Shown here: piece by piece, positions 34,440-46,511 of the stretch
How positions within the stretch are numbered: the first letter of the stretch is position 1
Layout of the letters: every line of letters starts with the position of its first letter
Assembly: GCA_017979445.1 (NCBI GenBank)
Contig: CM030718.1
Span: 22,315,021-22,379,020, forward strand
Direction of reading: 5' to 3'
Source of the DNA: Akebia trifoliata
Taxonomy: Eukaryota; Streptophyta; Magnoliopsida; Ranunculales; Lardizabalaceae
DNA: 64,000 nt
Program-made: the position numbers and the translations under genes
The notes under the pieces: model-generated
The model's input: the letters and a program-made list of their open reading frames with translations, nothing else
The model's database searches: none
What the model was told of the DNA's origin: nothing

Positions 34440-34640
34440 TGAGTTGTGATCCAATGTCCCATTTCTATAACAGTAGTAGGTTTCTACATGGCACATTTTT
34501 ATTCGAGTTCAAACACATCGCGCTAGGCTAGGTTAACAGCCATAGGTGTTTTAAACTCCAACAAAAACGTGCCATTTAGACACCTTATATACCTTAATTA
34601 TAGGACACTATTCTCGATCTTAACTCTTTTTTTTTTTGTT
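34440..34640. repeat. Dispersed repeat, copy 1
   Basis: Shares tggcac, gagttaaaacacat-like, gtcta or tagacacc, and ggacactattct then gatcttaactc with 35405-35590. Both copies look like decayed non-autonomous elements. Confidence 0.4.
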
Positions 34641-34784
34641 TTTTGTTTTTAACTTGAAGATATTAATAGTATTAATTAAATAATTATGATTTTTTTTTAA
34701 TTTATGTGATAGGATTTTCTAAAGAGTCTGCATAACCTTACTAAGTTAGTAAGGATTTCACCCTCAGTAAGGATAGTTGGGCTC

Positions 34785-34995
34785 AACTTGTGGCATCCAA
34801 AACCATGATCCAATGCTTGAGGATTGCAGTGGACAAAATTCTATGAACTTGGAAAAGGGAGATTTCCTAAATAAATTATTTTTCACTGTTGAATTTTAAT
34901 TTGAAGGTTGGGAGTTATGTGGAAGTTCGATAGCCGGTGATTTTCAAAACGTTGGATCAAACTCGAAGAAATTGCTTTTGGAATTATTTTTTTAA
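34785..34995. repeat. Dispersed repeat shared with the RPL23A intron
   Basis: tggcatccaaaa, gatccaatgc, ggacaaaattc, tttttc.c.ttga, gttgg or gttcgg, and ttttcaaaac.ttggatcaa occur in the same order at 50722-50950. Ends are not defined. Confidence 0.55.
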
Positions 34996-35176
34996 GATTT
35001 GAGAAGAGACTTAGAGCCTGTGGTGTTGGATTGTGGATATGCTAGTAAATTTGAGCAAACGGCCTGTGGGGCTTAAGATCTTAGTAAGTTAGTAAGAAAA
35101 ATGTTTCTCTTTTCTAAAAACTGGCTAACATGATTTTTGGGACGTGGATATGATTTTCTATTTTGGAAAAGAGTTG

Positions 35177-35363
35177 TGATTTTTTATGCCCCTCTAACAC
35201 ACGCCCCCTGAGATGGCATGAATTAGAACCATAGATTTTTTATCTCGGGGACACAACTATACATCCCCATAAATATATACCATTGTGTATCCCGATGAAA
35301 AGAATCTATGGTTCTAACACATGCCACGTCTGGGGCGTTGTAGAGAGAGGCATCAGAAAATCA
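35177..35363. mobile_element. MITE of the tgattttctgac family
   Basis: Long imperfect hairpin with tagaaccatagatt and aatctatggttcta arms, an acacaactatacatccccat core, and an edge catcagaaaatca matching the 48607 copy. Confidence 0.7.
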
Positions 35364-35404
35364 TTATTCTTTGAAAAATCGCATAGGTAGAAAAAGATAT
35401 TTTT

Positions 35405-35590
35405 TAATTCGATCCACAATTGATTGCACGTCTACGTGGCACTTTGTGCTTGGAGTTAAAACACATAGGGCTGCGTGCACAGTTGTCTAGGAGTCCTATG
35501 AGTTTTATACTTTAATCAAATCTTGCCACGTAGACACCATTTGTATTTTATAAAAATTGGACACTATTCTAGATCTTAACTCTTTCTGTA
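35405..35590. repeat. Dispersed repeat, copy 2
   Basis: Relative of 34440-34640. It carries acgtggcactttgtgc, gccacgtagacacca and ggacactattctagatctta. Confidence 0.4.
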
Positions 35591-36035
35591 ATTTAAAAAC
35601 TAACTAACTAACTTAATTTTGGGACGTTGTATTTATCATTTTTACTTTTCAACTCAGCCTTATATTATTTGTTTTAACCGAAATGACCTTAAATATATTA
35701 ATTTTATATGTTAAGATAGGGGTATTTTTAAAATCCATAGAATTATTGACTTTTCAACTCAGTCTTCTCTCATTATAATAGTATTAAAGATGTTGACATT
35801 TTAATTAAAAAAAATACGATGGCACGCTAGTGTCCACCGACTGAAGATGTTCTCTCTAGAGGATATCTAAGGTGGATAGAATATATTACCTCATTCACAT
35901 TAGATTTCATGGTTCGTCACTCTAGAATGAATTTGATTCTTAGGAGTAGGTAGAGATAATTCGTTTCGATTTGATTCCTTAACTTTATTTATTTGTGCAT
36001 ATATATAATTCAAATATACAAGTTATAAGTTCAAT

Positions 36036-36256
36036 TATAGGGTCAGGATCCCTTGATTCCTAAGAATGATTCATTAAAAAAACATATGATCTCAATCCTT
36101 TAATTGCAAAATCCAATGGTTGAGATTTACCCTCAGGATAAGTACTATCTCTGAGATTTGTGTTGCTATGATACTTATAAATCTCAACCATTGGATTTTG
36201 TGTTAATGGTTGGGATCATGTGTTTTTTCATGAGTCAACAGATCCCAACTCTCAAT
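36036..36256. mobile_element. MITE-like inverted repeat
   Basis: tagggtcaggatccct, aacatatgatctcaatcctt and atccaatggttgagattta on the left pair with taaatctcaaccattggatt, ggttgggatcatgtgtt and cagatcccaactct on the right. Confidence 0.65.
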
Positions 36257-37867
36257 TATGATGTTAAAAAAATTAAGTTAAATGAAAACAAATGGATATA
36301 ATAATCCAAATTCTAATTATAAAAAATTAAAAAATATATAATAAATTGATTTGGTTCATCGAACCTATTAAAAAATTGTTTGTTCACTACACCATATTGT
36401 TCGATTCACCAAGTCAAATGCTTTGGTTTGTCAAATCCAATCAAAATTCGTTGGGTTTGTAGTTCGCTTGATTTTTACGAACCTAATACAAACCGTACTG
36501 CAAATTGGTTCGATTCATACCATTTCATTGTTTGGATTAGTACTGACGTATTGGGTAACATAGTGCAAATCAAATGATTTGGACTTTCATACATTTTTTT
36601 GAGAAGGACGACAACATATAGGGTTGTCCATGAGTGGGTCAAGCCGAGTTTGATTGAGCCTTAATACAAAACAATCATGTACGGGATCAAAAGTCACAGA
36701 GTCAAAGTATAGGTTTAAAATGGCAAAGGAAAACTTCGGAAGAAACGTAGAAAACGGGAAAAAAACGAGAAAGAAATGGCAAAGACGATAAAACATAAAA
36801 TATAAGAAATATTTTAAAAACTATGAAAAATGTATATATCTATTATACATAAGATATTTATTTTAATTTATTCTCTATTTCCAATATAATTAACATGTTC
36901 TTAAACATAATTATATGTGTTATGAAGCCAAAAAATGTGTACACATCAACATATATTTTGTTCAACCAATTATCTATTAAAAAAAATATAAAAAATCATA
37001 ACATCAAGATAGTATCATCGAATCCCCATATTTCTACATTAATGAATCACCAAATTCTATTATGTATTAAATCTCACATTAAAAAAGGGAAAGTGTGAGT
37101 TTTTATTTTTGAAAAAATAAAAAATGTGGAAAAAAAACTTGCTTAAAACATAAAAAATGCATTTAAAATGAAAAAAAATATGAGTTTTTATTATTATTTT
37201 AATCGTCAGAGGTACAAAATGCATTTTAAACCCGATATTTTCAACGACAACAAAAAAAAAAAAAAACACAGTTTTTTGTTACAATGCTCCCATCGGGCCT
37301 TCTTAGTTATACCCAAGCCCAACCCTAATGGATCCAAATCAGGTTCGAATTCATTTTTAGGTTCTTAAAAAAATAAATAAATAAATTATACATCTTTTGA
37401 AATCATTGGATGTCAACTGTCTATTATTTTTCATATTTTAAATAGAAATATGAGTCCTGTATGTAATTGAAAAATGATTAAAAATAAAAATAAACTTTTT
37501 AATTTATAATTATATTGTGTTTTAATTATTTTTTTTATATAAAATTGTACATCTATTCATACATAAAATATACTTCTAAAACATAACATCAAGCCACGCT
37601 AGGTATTGTTAGGTCCTAGCCCACTCTGAATTTAATGGGTTGAATTTTTTTTTTAATCCAATTTTACCTTCGTAGGTTCAAGATTAAGGTCATAGTGCTT
37701 TTTTCAAACCGGCCGAACCCGAATAATAGTTCAACAATTTCAATTGACACCACCAGCAAGATAGTAGTAATTTCTTTGAGCCTGTGTCATTCCAACATTT
37801 TCCTTAGTTATTTAGCATTGCTTCCTTTCTTTAACATTTAAAAAAAAAAAAAAATACTAATCTTAAG
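36257..37867. other. AT-rich intergenic DNA
   Basis: No gene recognised. There are several A-runs (such as 37252-37266). Short open frames here (36380, 36587, 36895, 37060, 37168) are AT-driven and lack domains. Confidence 0.5.
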
Positions 37868-38040
37868 AAAAATGTTGAAATAACACAGGGTATTTACTGT
37901 GATTCTCACAAGTTTGACGTGGGATGTGCACATAATCATAAATATATTTTCTCGTGATACGAGTTAAAATCATCTATATTTATGTATGTATTTGCACGAC
38001 AGAATTGTGAGAATCACAATAAATCCTGTGTCACCCCACG
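37868..38040. mobile_element. MITE-like inverted repeat, relative of 19211-19379
   Basis: tgaaataacacagggtattt and actgtgattctcacaag pair with ttgtgagaatcacaata and aatcctgtgtcacccc. The inner gtgggatgtgcacataatca is also shared with 19211-19379. Confidence 0.7.
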
Positions 38041-38108
38041 CTTTAATAGTTAATTAAATTTTTCAACGCAAAATTTTACCTGTTTCAAATGCTTTGCAAT
38101 ATATCAAT

Positions 38109-38465
38109 GAGCAGTCCCGTTCAACAACAAATATTTTGGCAAAATATTTTTCAAAATATGGGTTAGAGGTTTTGGAATGGCTTGATTTTTGGTGAGGATG
38201 ATCTCTACGGTGAGGAGATCATCCTCACCAAAAATCAGCCCATTCCAAAACTTCTAGTCCCAATTTATAAGTTGAAAATTCGTGGACCGTCCATTTTTTG
38301 TAAATCATTTTTGACGGGGTTAAAAATTTTAGAATGAACTGATTTTTGATGATGATGATCTCCTCACCATAGAGATCATCCTCACCAAAAATTAGTCCAT
38401 TCCAAAATCTCTAGCCTATGTTTTGAAAAATATTTTATCAAAATATTTGTTGCTGAACATTTCCC
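38109..38465. mobile_element. Double-hairpin element outside a TA tract
   Basis: Ends gtcccgttcaacaacaaat and atttgttgctgaacatttcc are inverted repeats. Between them are two self-complementary hairpins of the gaggatgatctc type, separated by a spacer with gtggaccgtcc and tttgtaaatc. The motif atcaat lies on both sides (38103-38108 and 38466-38471), a possible target duplication. Confidence 0.75.
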
Positions 38466-40246
38466 ATCAATCCGGGACAGAAAAAATTACATGAGAGAAA
38501 GAGAGAGAGAGATAGAGAGAGAAAAGTGCGGGCTATAGAGACGGCCAGATCCCATGTACTTTAAAAGACATCTTTGTCTCTTTCTCCGCCTAAAGGATCT
38601 TCATTTTTTATAATATAAATAGAAATAATTTAATAATGGAGGAGTGCCGAATCCGTTTTCTTGGAATAAACAAATAATAGTCATAAGATGTAAATAATAT
38701 TAATATATAAGTAAAGTAATGGGAAGAAAAGAGAATAAAAGTACGGGTCAACCATAGGTAGGTTTTTCAGGTTTCTCGGGCAGTTCACAAGAGCACATCT
38801 CCTAATAAAGAATAGAGGAAAAGCCCTCAAAACCTCTTTTTTTTCTTTTCGATTTGGTTACCCATTCCAGGTCGGTGTGGGTTTTATAATGTTAGTAGAG
38901 TTTAGGTTAAGTGTAAAAGAGGAAAGATAATATCTTGAGGAGTAAGGTAGAGCAATTTACCTCACATCATATAATTAATTAAGTATAATATTGTTATAAA
39001 TTAAGTCATGTTCTTTTAAATATCTAAATGTTCATAGTCGAAGAGACTATTTTTTTTTTTTTTTTTATGGGTAAGTTGGACTTGTAAGGGCGGATTTACA
39101 GTCCCCCATAAGAATTTTCAAAATCTATGGATCAGTGAGCTTTTGTGATGGATTTTAGTGGTGTATAAAAAATGTGTCAGTATTACTCTTAAAAATTTCT
39201 TTTTTACTCTTAAATGTCTTCACAAAAAATTTCTACTCTTGATTGCCCCCACATGGGCAAAATCCTAACTCCACTCCTATAGACTTAAACCCATGATCTA
39301 GAGTTTCCTTTGCAATGTGTTAAACCAATTAAGTTTTGGGCCTAAGCTTGTTAATCTAAGAGATCATATCCAATTTGGTCTCCCCTAAATATCTTCAAAA
39401 ATATCTCTTGGCTTTCATTTGATCATATAGTAAATTATCCCATTGTCATAATATTGATCTACATGATGCAATTGTTGGAAAAATGCATCTACAATTTGAA
39501 ATTTTAATTAACTAACTCATCTATACCCTTGATCTGCCTACACTTGTGACTAGTCATATTTGTAGGCGACGCACTTGTTATCGAGTTTTTGAGTTTGCAC
39601 CTGTGGGGTCAAGTTCCAAAGGCCCCTTGCCATCTAAGACTCGCTCTGTATACTTCGTTCGTCTTATCACTATATATTCTTCGCTCCTTTACACTATATA
39701 ACGCCTCTACGCACTAGTCCCTTGAACACAAGCATAACTATTGTAGTGCCCACCACGGCACACAAATGCCAAAATCAAATCTCATTTTAATCCTCTGATC
39801 CAAGGTAGCACTACACTCAAGTACTTTTACATATTTTTGTATTCACCTCTAGTAGGAGTCGCTCCACCTACTTGAAGCGAATATAAGCTCAAATGAAAGA
39901 TTTTTGGGCGTGCTTCTGCACAAGACATGGCAGTCCTACCACAACTAAGCTCGAGGCATACAATCATTTTCTTTAAAAAGGACTCTTGAGTAATTGAGCA
40001 CGAGGCATATAATCATTTTCTTTAAAACACTATTCACTCCCTACTCGAGTATGAACTCAAGTTTGCAACAAATTTCTAACTTTGTGTTTCTTGAATACAA
40101 CGAACCAATCTCTTTATTGCACTTCATCGTTTTGCAAAAATGGTGAGTCATCCCAAATAAGTACTAGAAGCTAGTTGGAAGACAAAGTAATTTATGAACT
40201 TTGTGTGTTAAAAAGTTGCTAAGATTGCCTGTTATACTTACAAATC

Positions 40247-40249
<3 letters not shown>
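38466..40249. other. Intergenic DNA
   Basis: It has GA-rich sequence at 38498-38522 and a T-run at 39052-39066 followed by unclassified repeat-like sequence up to about 39370. The phrase gaggcatacaatcattttct is duplicated at about 39953 and 40002. No gene recognised. Confidence 0.4.

Positions 40250-40293
<44 letters not shown>
40250..40293. repeat. (TA)n microsatellite
   Basis: Uninterrupted AT dinucleotide run directly abutting the first double-hairpin element. Confidence 0.95.
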
Positions 40294-40296
<3 letters not shown>

Positions 40297-40681
40297 GACG
40301 GTTCAGCAGCCCTAAAGTTTGCCAAGTTTGGTGCCAAACATTTTTCAAAATATGAGTTAGAAGCTTTGGAATGAGCTGATTTTTTGTGAGGATGATCTCT
40401 ATGATGAGGAGATCATCCTCACCAAAAATCAGTCTATTCCAAAACTTCTAACCCCATCAAAAGTGATTTACAAAAATTGGACGGTCCACAATTCTTTAAT
40501 TTGTAAACTAGGGTTAGAAGTTTCAAAATGAGCTGATTTTTTGAGAGGATGATCTCTTCACCGTAGAAATCATCCTCACAAAAAATCAGCCTATTCCAAA
40601 ACTTCTAACCCCATCAAAAGTGATTTACAAAAAATGTTTGGCACCAAACTTGGCAAACTTTAGGGCTGCCGAACCGCTCCC
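40294..40681. mobile_element. Double-hairpin element 1 in (TA)n
   Basis: 388 bp. Inverted ends ggggacggttcagcagccc and gggctgccgaaccgctccc continue with ctaaagtttgccaagtttgg and its inverse. There are two internal hairpins, each about 100 bp, and a spacer with ggacggtcca. TA tracts lie on both sides. Confidence 0.85.
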
Positions 40682-40700
40682 ATATATATATATATATATA

Positions 40701-41081
40701 GGGTCCCGTTCAGCACCCTAAGCTTTACCACACACTTTAACAAACGTGTTTTGTCTTACATGGGTTAGAAGTTTTGGAATGGGTTGATTTTTGATGAGGA
40801 TGATCTCTATGGTGAGGAGATCATCCTCACCAAAAATCAGCTTATTTCAAAACTTCTAATCCCATCAAAAATGATTTACAAAAAATGGACGGTCCACGAT
40901 TTTTCAACGTGTAAACATGGGGCTAAACATTTCGGAATGGGCTGATTTTTGGGGAGGATGATCTTCTAATCATAGAGATCATCCTCACCAAAAATCAACT
41001 CATTCCAAAACTTCTAACCCATGTAGGACAAAAAACATTTGTTAAAGTGTGTGGTAAAACTTAGGGTGCTGAACATTTCCC
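40701..41081. mobile_element. Double-hairpin element 2 in (TA)n
   Basis: 381 bp. Ends gggtcccgttcagcaccc and gggtgctgaacatttccc, followed inward by taagctttaccacacacttt and its inverse. The internal plan is the same as element 1, with different termini. Confidence 0.85.
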
Positions 41082-41098
41082 TATATATATATATATAT

Positions 41099-41147
<49 letters not shown>
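41082..41147. repeat. (TA)n microsatellite
   Basis: AT dinucleotide run with one G interruption, between elements 2 and 3. Confidence 0.95.
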
Positions 41148-41150
<3 letters not shown>

Positions 41151-41527
41151 AAATGTTCAGCACCCTAAGTTTTACCACACACTTTAACAAATGTTTTTTG
41201 TCCTACATGGGTTAGAAGTTTTGGAATGAGCTGATTTTTGGTGAGGATGATCTCTATGATTAGAAGATCATCCTCCCCAAAAATCAGCCCATTCCGAAAT
41301 GTTTAGCCCCATGTTACACGTTGAAAAATCGTGGACCGTCCATTTTTTGTAAATCAATTTTGATGGGGTTAGAAGTTTTGGAATGAGCTGATTTTTGGTG
41401 AGGATGATCTCCTCACCATAGAGATCATCCTCACCAAAAATCAGCTCATTCCGAAACTTCTAACCCATGTAAGACAAAACGCGTTTGTTAAAGTGTGTGG
41501 TAAAACTAAGGGTGGCGAACGGGACCC
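41148..41527. mobile_element. Double-hairpin element 3 in (TA)n
   Basis: 380 bp. It is nearly the reverse complement of element 2: it begins gggaaatgttcagcaccc and ends gtggcgaacgggaccc. The two copies therefore flank a TA tract in opposite orientation. Confidence 0.85.
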
Positions 41528-41547
41528 ATATATATATATATATATAT

Positions 41548-41876
41548 GGGAAATGTTCAACACCCTACGCTTTACCAAACGTGTTTTGTCCTACATGGGT
41601 TAGAAGTTTTGGTTTGAGCTGATTTTTGGTGAAGATGATCTCCTCACCATAGAGATCATCCTCACCAAAAATCAGCATATTCCAAAACTTCTAACCCATG
41701 TAAGACCAAACGTGTTTTGTCCTACATGGGTTAGAAGTTTTGGTTTGGGCTGATATTTGGTGAAGATGATCTCCTCACCATAGAGATCATCCTCACCAAA
41801 AATCAACCTATTCCAAAACTTCTAACCCATGTAAGACAAAACACGTTTGGTAAAGCGTAGGGTGGTGAACGGGACC
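41548..41876. mobile_element. Double-hairpin element 4 in (TA)n
   Basis: 329 bp. It starts gggaaatgttcaacacccta and ends gtgaacgggacc. The central spacer is replaced by a short direct joint (taagaccaaacgtgttttgt), so the two hairpins are closer. Confidence 0.8.
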
Positions 41877-41894
41877 ATACATATATATATATAA

Positions 41895-42124
41895 GGAGCG
41901 GTTCGGCAGCCCTAAAGTTTGCCAAGTTTGGTGCCAAACATTTTTTGTAAATCACTTTTGATGGGGTTAGAAGTTTTAGATTAGGCTGATTTTTGGTGAG
42001 GATGATCTCCTCATCATAGAGATCATCCTCACAAAAAATCAGCTCATTCCAAAGTTTCTAACCCATATTTTGAAAAATATTTGACACCAAACTTGACAAA
42101 CTTTAGGGCTGCTGAACCATCCCC
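41895..42124. mobile_element. Single-hairpin derivative 5 in (TA)n
   Basis: 230 bp with element 1-type ends (ggagcggttcggcagccct and gggctgctgaaccatcccc) but only one internal hairpin, as if one arm had been deleted. Confidence 0.8.
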
Positions 42125-42534
42125 ATATATATATATTAATGTGACAATTCAAATAATCACATTTGGATGGCCTAGATCATTTTAGATCTAATCTAATAGT
42201 CAAAAAGTGAGAAATGCATCCTTTATGTCATTCTGAAAGATTGCAACTTTTTATTGACCAACGGACGCAAAGTGCAAAGTGTTCAAAAGCTAGCACTTTG
42301 CATATGCTGAATGTCAATAAATATAGCGATGAACTAACACTTAACAACAAAGTATAGTCCCTCACTTAAGTTGTAAGAGATCCTATATAATCTCAAGGAG
42401 ACATTTTATTCTTTTAAGAGTTAGTTTCCAAACTTAACATTCAAAATAAATTAAAACCTATAAATTTACCAAAAGTTAAAATAATTCAATTGAAAAAATA
42501 AAAAAATATTTTGGGTCCCACTTAATGAGTCATA

Positions 42535-42810
42535 TTTTATACAGCCAAATATTTGGGAACATGTTTTGTCTTATGTGGGTTAAAAGTTTCAGAAAAGTCT
42601 GATTTTTGGTGAGGATGCTCTCTATAATGAGATCATCCTCACCGAAATCAATCCATTCCAAAACTTTAACAATGATTTACAAATAATTGACGGTCTATTA
42701 GTATTCACCTTGTAAAATTGGGGTGAGACCTGAGAAAGAGATTATCCTCACAAAAAATTAGCTGATTTTGAAACTTCTAATCCATGTACGACAGTATTGT
42801 AGTGTTGGAT
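42535..42810. mobile_element. Decayed copy of the double-hairpin element
   Basis: Contains gggttaaaagtttcag, ggtgaggatgctctctata, gatttacaaataattgacgg and attatcctcacaaaaaatta. Ends are lost. Confidence 0.5.
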
Positions 42811-42936
42811 GCCCAATGGACCCTTAATGGGTTAGTTAATTCTAATAAACATTTATATTACTTATCTAAAATAATTATAACTATCCCATTGTTGTGAAAA
42901 AGAATAAGATCTATGGCCCTGCCTATGACCTAGGAC

Positions 42937-43382
42937 AGTCAACGGATGCTTATCGGTATAAATACAGCAATATCCAAATTCGAATCTGAAATTTTTATCT
43001 GATATCTGAATTCGAATTCAAATCCGACGAATATTCTAAAACACTATGCAAATTCAAATCTAATTATCTTATCGGATATTAGATAATATCCGATTAGAAT
43101 TCGAATATATATAAAAAATAAATAAATAAATAAAACATAATTTTTCCTTATCCAACTGATTTTTCATCATTAAAAAAGCTTATTATATATTATATTATTT
43201 TTAATTAATAAATAATATTATTTATATAAAATATTAATCAAATAAAATAATATATATTATATATTATTTCAAATAGGATATTATCATATTCAAATATATA
43301 AAACTATCCGAATTTGAATCCGATATCCAATTTTTCGAATTTGAAGTCAAATTCGAATTTTCGACTATCCTGACACCCCTAC
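42937..43382. mobile_element. hAT-type MITE with TTCGAAT-rich arms
   Basis: Arms rich in attcgaat, tatccgat and gatatcc in opposite orders. The right edge gactatcctgacacccct matches, inverted, the common plant form AGGGGTGTCA. The left edge (gacagtcaacggatgc) is diverged and the middle is AT-rich. Confidence 0.5.
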
Positions 43383-43847
43383 TATGACCCACGTTTAAAT
43401 TTCTTCTTCCCATGTTAGATTTTCCCTTATGAGATGATGTTCATGAAATCTAACATGATAGGAGACGTGAGCCTCATTGATGCTTCTTCTTCACCACGTT
43501 AGATTTTCTATTTTTTCAAACTTAAATCTTCAAAATGTCAAAAAAGGACTCTTTAGGAAACTTTCCTTGAATAAAACCGCGTAATAATAAGGTTGTCTTC
43601 TATAATTATGGGAGAAGAAAAAGCTTCAAGAATCTATATAGAATCAATTGTTTCTTGAATAAAGAAATATATCTGGATTTAGAATTTTTACTTTTTGGTC
43701 TAAGAGACAGAAACCCTTAAAGGGCGGATTGTTTTTCTAACATATTTGTTTTTTATAGACAAGAAATGGTCTATGAAGAAAGGTTTTCACATTCCTTAGT
43801 TTTCTTTGTATGGATTTGGTTTTCTGAATGTTTGTGAGGACTCCTCT

Positions 43848-43928
43848 TATATAATCTTTCTTCTATAAATTTTTTAGAATACTACTACTTCAGTTTTGAT
43901 TTTCTAAGAGAGAGAGAGAGAGAAAGAG
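43848..43928 (+). promoter_or_regulatory. Likely core promoter and leader of the DUF1635 gene
   Basis: TATA-like tatataatc (43851) and tctataaatt (43862) are followed by a (GA)n leader at 43910-43927, immediately before the start codon. It is a common plant core promoter layout, but the transcription start is unproven. Confidence 0.4.
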
Positions 43929-45675
43929 ATGGAAGAAATGGATTCTGTTTGGAATTATCAAGAGGTGGGTGCTGAGTCTTGTCAGATCATTTCTTGTTCT
44001 GGGTTTTGAGTTTCAAAAGCATTTTTAGGCACTTAATTTGAATGATAAAAGTTGCTCTCTGAATTCATTGATCTTCTCTTATTATTTGCTCCTGCTTTTA
44101 GGATCATTTTGCGTTTATTTTGTTGGATTTCTTTAGAATCAATTTTTTATATATGGGTTTTCTATCCCTTTTCATGTTTATTAATGGGTTATAATTTAGG
44201 TTGTGGACATGTAGAATTTAGTGCATGTTTTAACTCTGATTTAAGACTTATTATGATTCAACCATGGAATTTGAATTTATGGGTTCTGAACCCAAATTTG
44301 TGATCTTTCAAGAAGCTTAACTAGTCTTGTTGTTGGCAGTCTGTAAATAAATAAATGTATTGCAATATGAGAGTATAGTTTGGTCTCATATGGATAGTTG
44401 GAAACTGGGAAATGTTGTGTTAATTAACTTATATGTTTGTACAGATGGAATTCTATGATTCTTCAAAAAGCTTTTAAATGAAAATATTTTGAACATCAGT
44501 AAACTAGTAGTGATTTTAACAGATGTTTTGATTTTTCTAAGCACATATAGGTTAATTTCGTGCTCGATCTTGTTCTGAACTTTCTAAACAAGGTACATCA
44601 GAAGGAACTTTGAGTTGGGATTAGTGGATGTTGACACCGATTTGATGCATTTCAAGCAATTGTTTAAATACCCATTTTAATTTTGGAATTACTTTTTGTT
44701 CTTCCAAACGTATGTGCTTTGATTGGTTATTCTATCATTTTTTTGGATCAAAACCCAAACCCCTACTAACCATTCTCTTTTTTACGGTAATAATAGAGCA
44801 TCGATGAGTTGAACCACAGACTTCTTTACGCCACTTCTGAGCTAGAATCAGCGAGAACAAACGCTAACGATGAGATTAGAAGAACCGAGGAAAACGTGAA
44901 GCATTTGCTTGAGCACTTGAAGGTAGCATATCGAGAAAGAGATGAAGCAAGGGATCAGCTTCAAAGACTATTAAACAATCTAATGTCATCTAGCCCAACA
45001 GAAATCTGCCCTGTTCTTCCAAATCTTCAACACATAAGTCCCACAACGAATCCCGCACAAGGAAACCCAAGTATTGCAGAATCTAATAGTCATCAGTCCT
45101 ACGTATCTTCTCCCGTAGATTCCTTCTTTGGTCAAGCTCCATTGCCGAATCTTTCAAGTACGAACATAGCTGATTTGGGTAATGTGGGAGTCCCGCATCA
45201 GCCCTTCATCATCACTTCAAGATCAACTAAGACAGATCCTGATTTGGCAGTAATCGAACATCTTGTTAGAGGAAAAGTTCTTCCACAAAAAGGAAGACTT
45301 TTACAAGCTGTTATGGAAGCGGGACCATTACTTGAAACACTTCTTCTCTCGGGATCTCTTCCTCGATGGCGCAATCCTCCCCCATTGCAACCACTCCAAA
45401 TACCACTCATCCCCATTAAAAGTTGTGACTCAGAAAGAATTATTCAGAAACAGGTTTCAACTCCGAATAACCATCTACGGAATCCATTGAGTTTGTCATC
45501 CTACTCTGAGATCTCTTACGGGTTGCCTCAGATTTGTTGTTCATCTTTGTTAAATTTTACCAGTAGTTGTAGCTCATTTGAAACTCTAAACAAGGAGTTG
45601 GTGAGGTCTTCTAGTGTTCGTAGGGATTTCATGCATGATCTGATACCAAATGAGAAGCGACAAGGGTCTCAATGA
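43929..45675 (+). CDS. DUF1635 coiled-coil protein
   Basis: Two exons, 43929-43964 and 44797-45675 (GT-AG intron of 832 bp), encode 304 residues starting MEEMDSVWNYQE. Residues about 17-75 form a charged coiled coil (ELNHRLLYATSELESA, RRTEENVKHLLEHLKVAYRE, RDEARDQLQRLLNNL). After a Ser/Pro-rich linker comes the conserved segment at about 157-210 (DPDLAVIEHLVRGKVLPQKG, then AVMEAGPLLETLLLSGSLP and RWRNPPP). This pairing is characteristic of the plant DUF1635 family, whose biochemical role is not known to me. Start choice: the short first exon MEEM...SIDEL is the usual form of the family and joins in phase. No signal peptide or membrane span is evident. Confidence 0.9.
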
Positions 45676-46511
45676 CACCATTAAACTTTGTAAATTGAAT
45701 TATTAAAGTGTAAGAAAATGGCATTTATTTCTGCTTATCATGCTAATTTAGCTCAACTTGAAGAAGAAAAAAAAGGCTAATCTTATAAAGAGGGAGATTG
45801 TTAGAGTTGCAATAACTAGGATTTGTAAATATTAAGATCAAAAGAAAAGATGTGATATTCATAGTTCAAGACCTTTGTGTTAAGTGAAATTCAATGCATT
45901 TTCTGGGAGTCCCGAGTCCTTTTTTATTTCTTTGATTCTCGCATTGTGACGAACCTTAGGGTAGAGTCTCCAATACCTTTAAAAACATTTGAACACACTA
46001 CTGAGTTCCATTGAACATCTCTGTATGGTCAAATATCTAATCCGTATAAGAGTTCTATCCTGAACTCAGAGCAGTCCCTGCAGATCTCAAGATGGGCAGC
46101 ATGAGAGATTCATGTGACACATGATGAATTGTGACATTGTATGAAATTCATTTTCAATCTTCCAAGAAAGACAATATAATGCCTTCAAAACTCATGTTCA
46201 AATAGATGAGATGTACATGGTTTTGAGGTCTTGTTTTGAACATTTGAAGGAAAATCCAGCTTCAATGTTACAACATATTAATAAAAAACAAACATAAATT
46301 GTTTGCAGCTTTGAATATTACGATGATATTTGACAGCTATTACAGGTGAGAGTACCCTTAGAATTATCACCAGCCTCGAAGTCTGTCTCCAACGCTGCTT
46401 TGTTCTAATCACCATTCCAGCTCTTGATCTTTGGCTCATCTAGTAATACTTATTGGAAATCAATCTCTCCAAAAATTTATCTATGGAAACCTCCCATCTC
46501 TTTAGCCGAAC
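45676..46511. other. Spacer between DUF1635 and RING genes
   Basis: Holds the 3' UTR of the DUF1635 gene and the upstream region of the RING gene. No repeat or additional gene was recognised. Confidence 0.5.

Noticed and set aside
40250..42130. Recent simple tandem duplication of one repeat
   Set aside because: The five units have two end types, different lengths and both orientations, which simple tandem copying does not explain.
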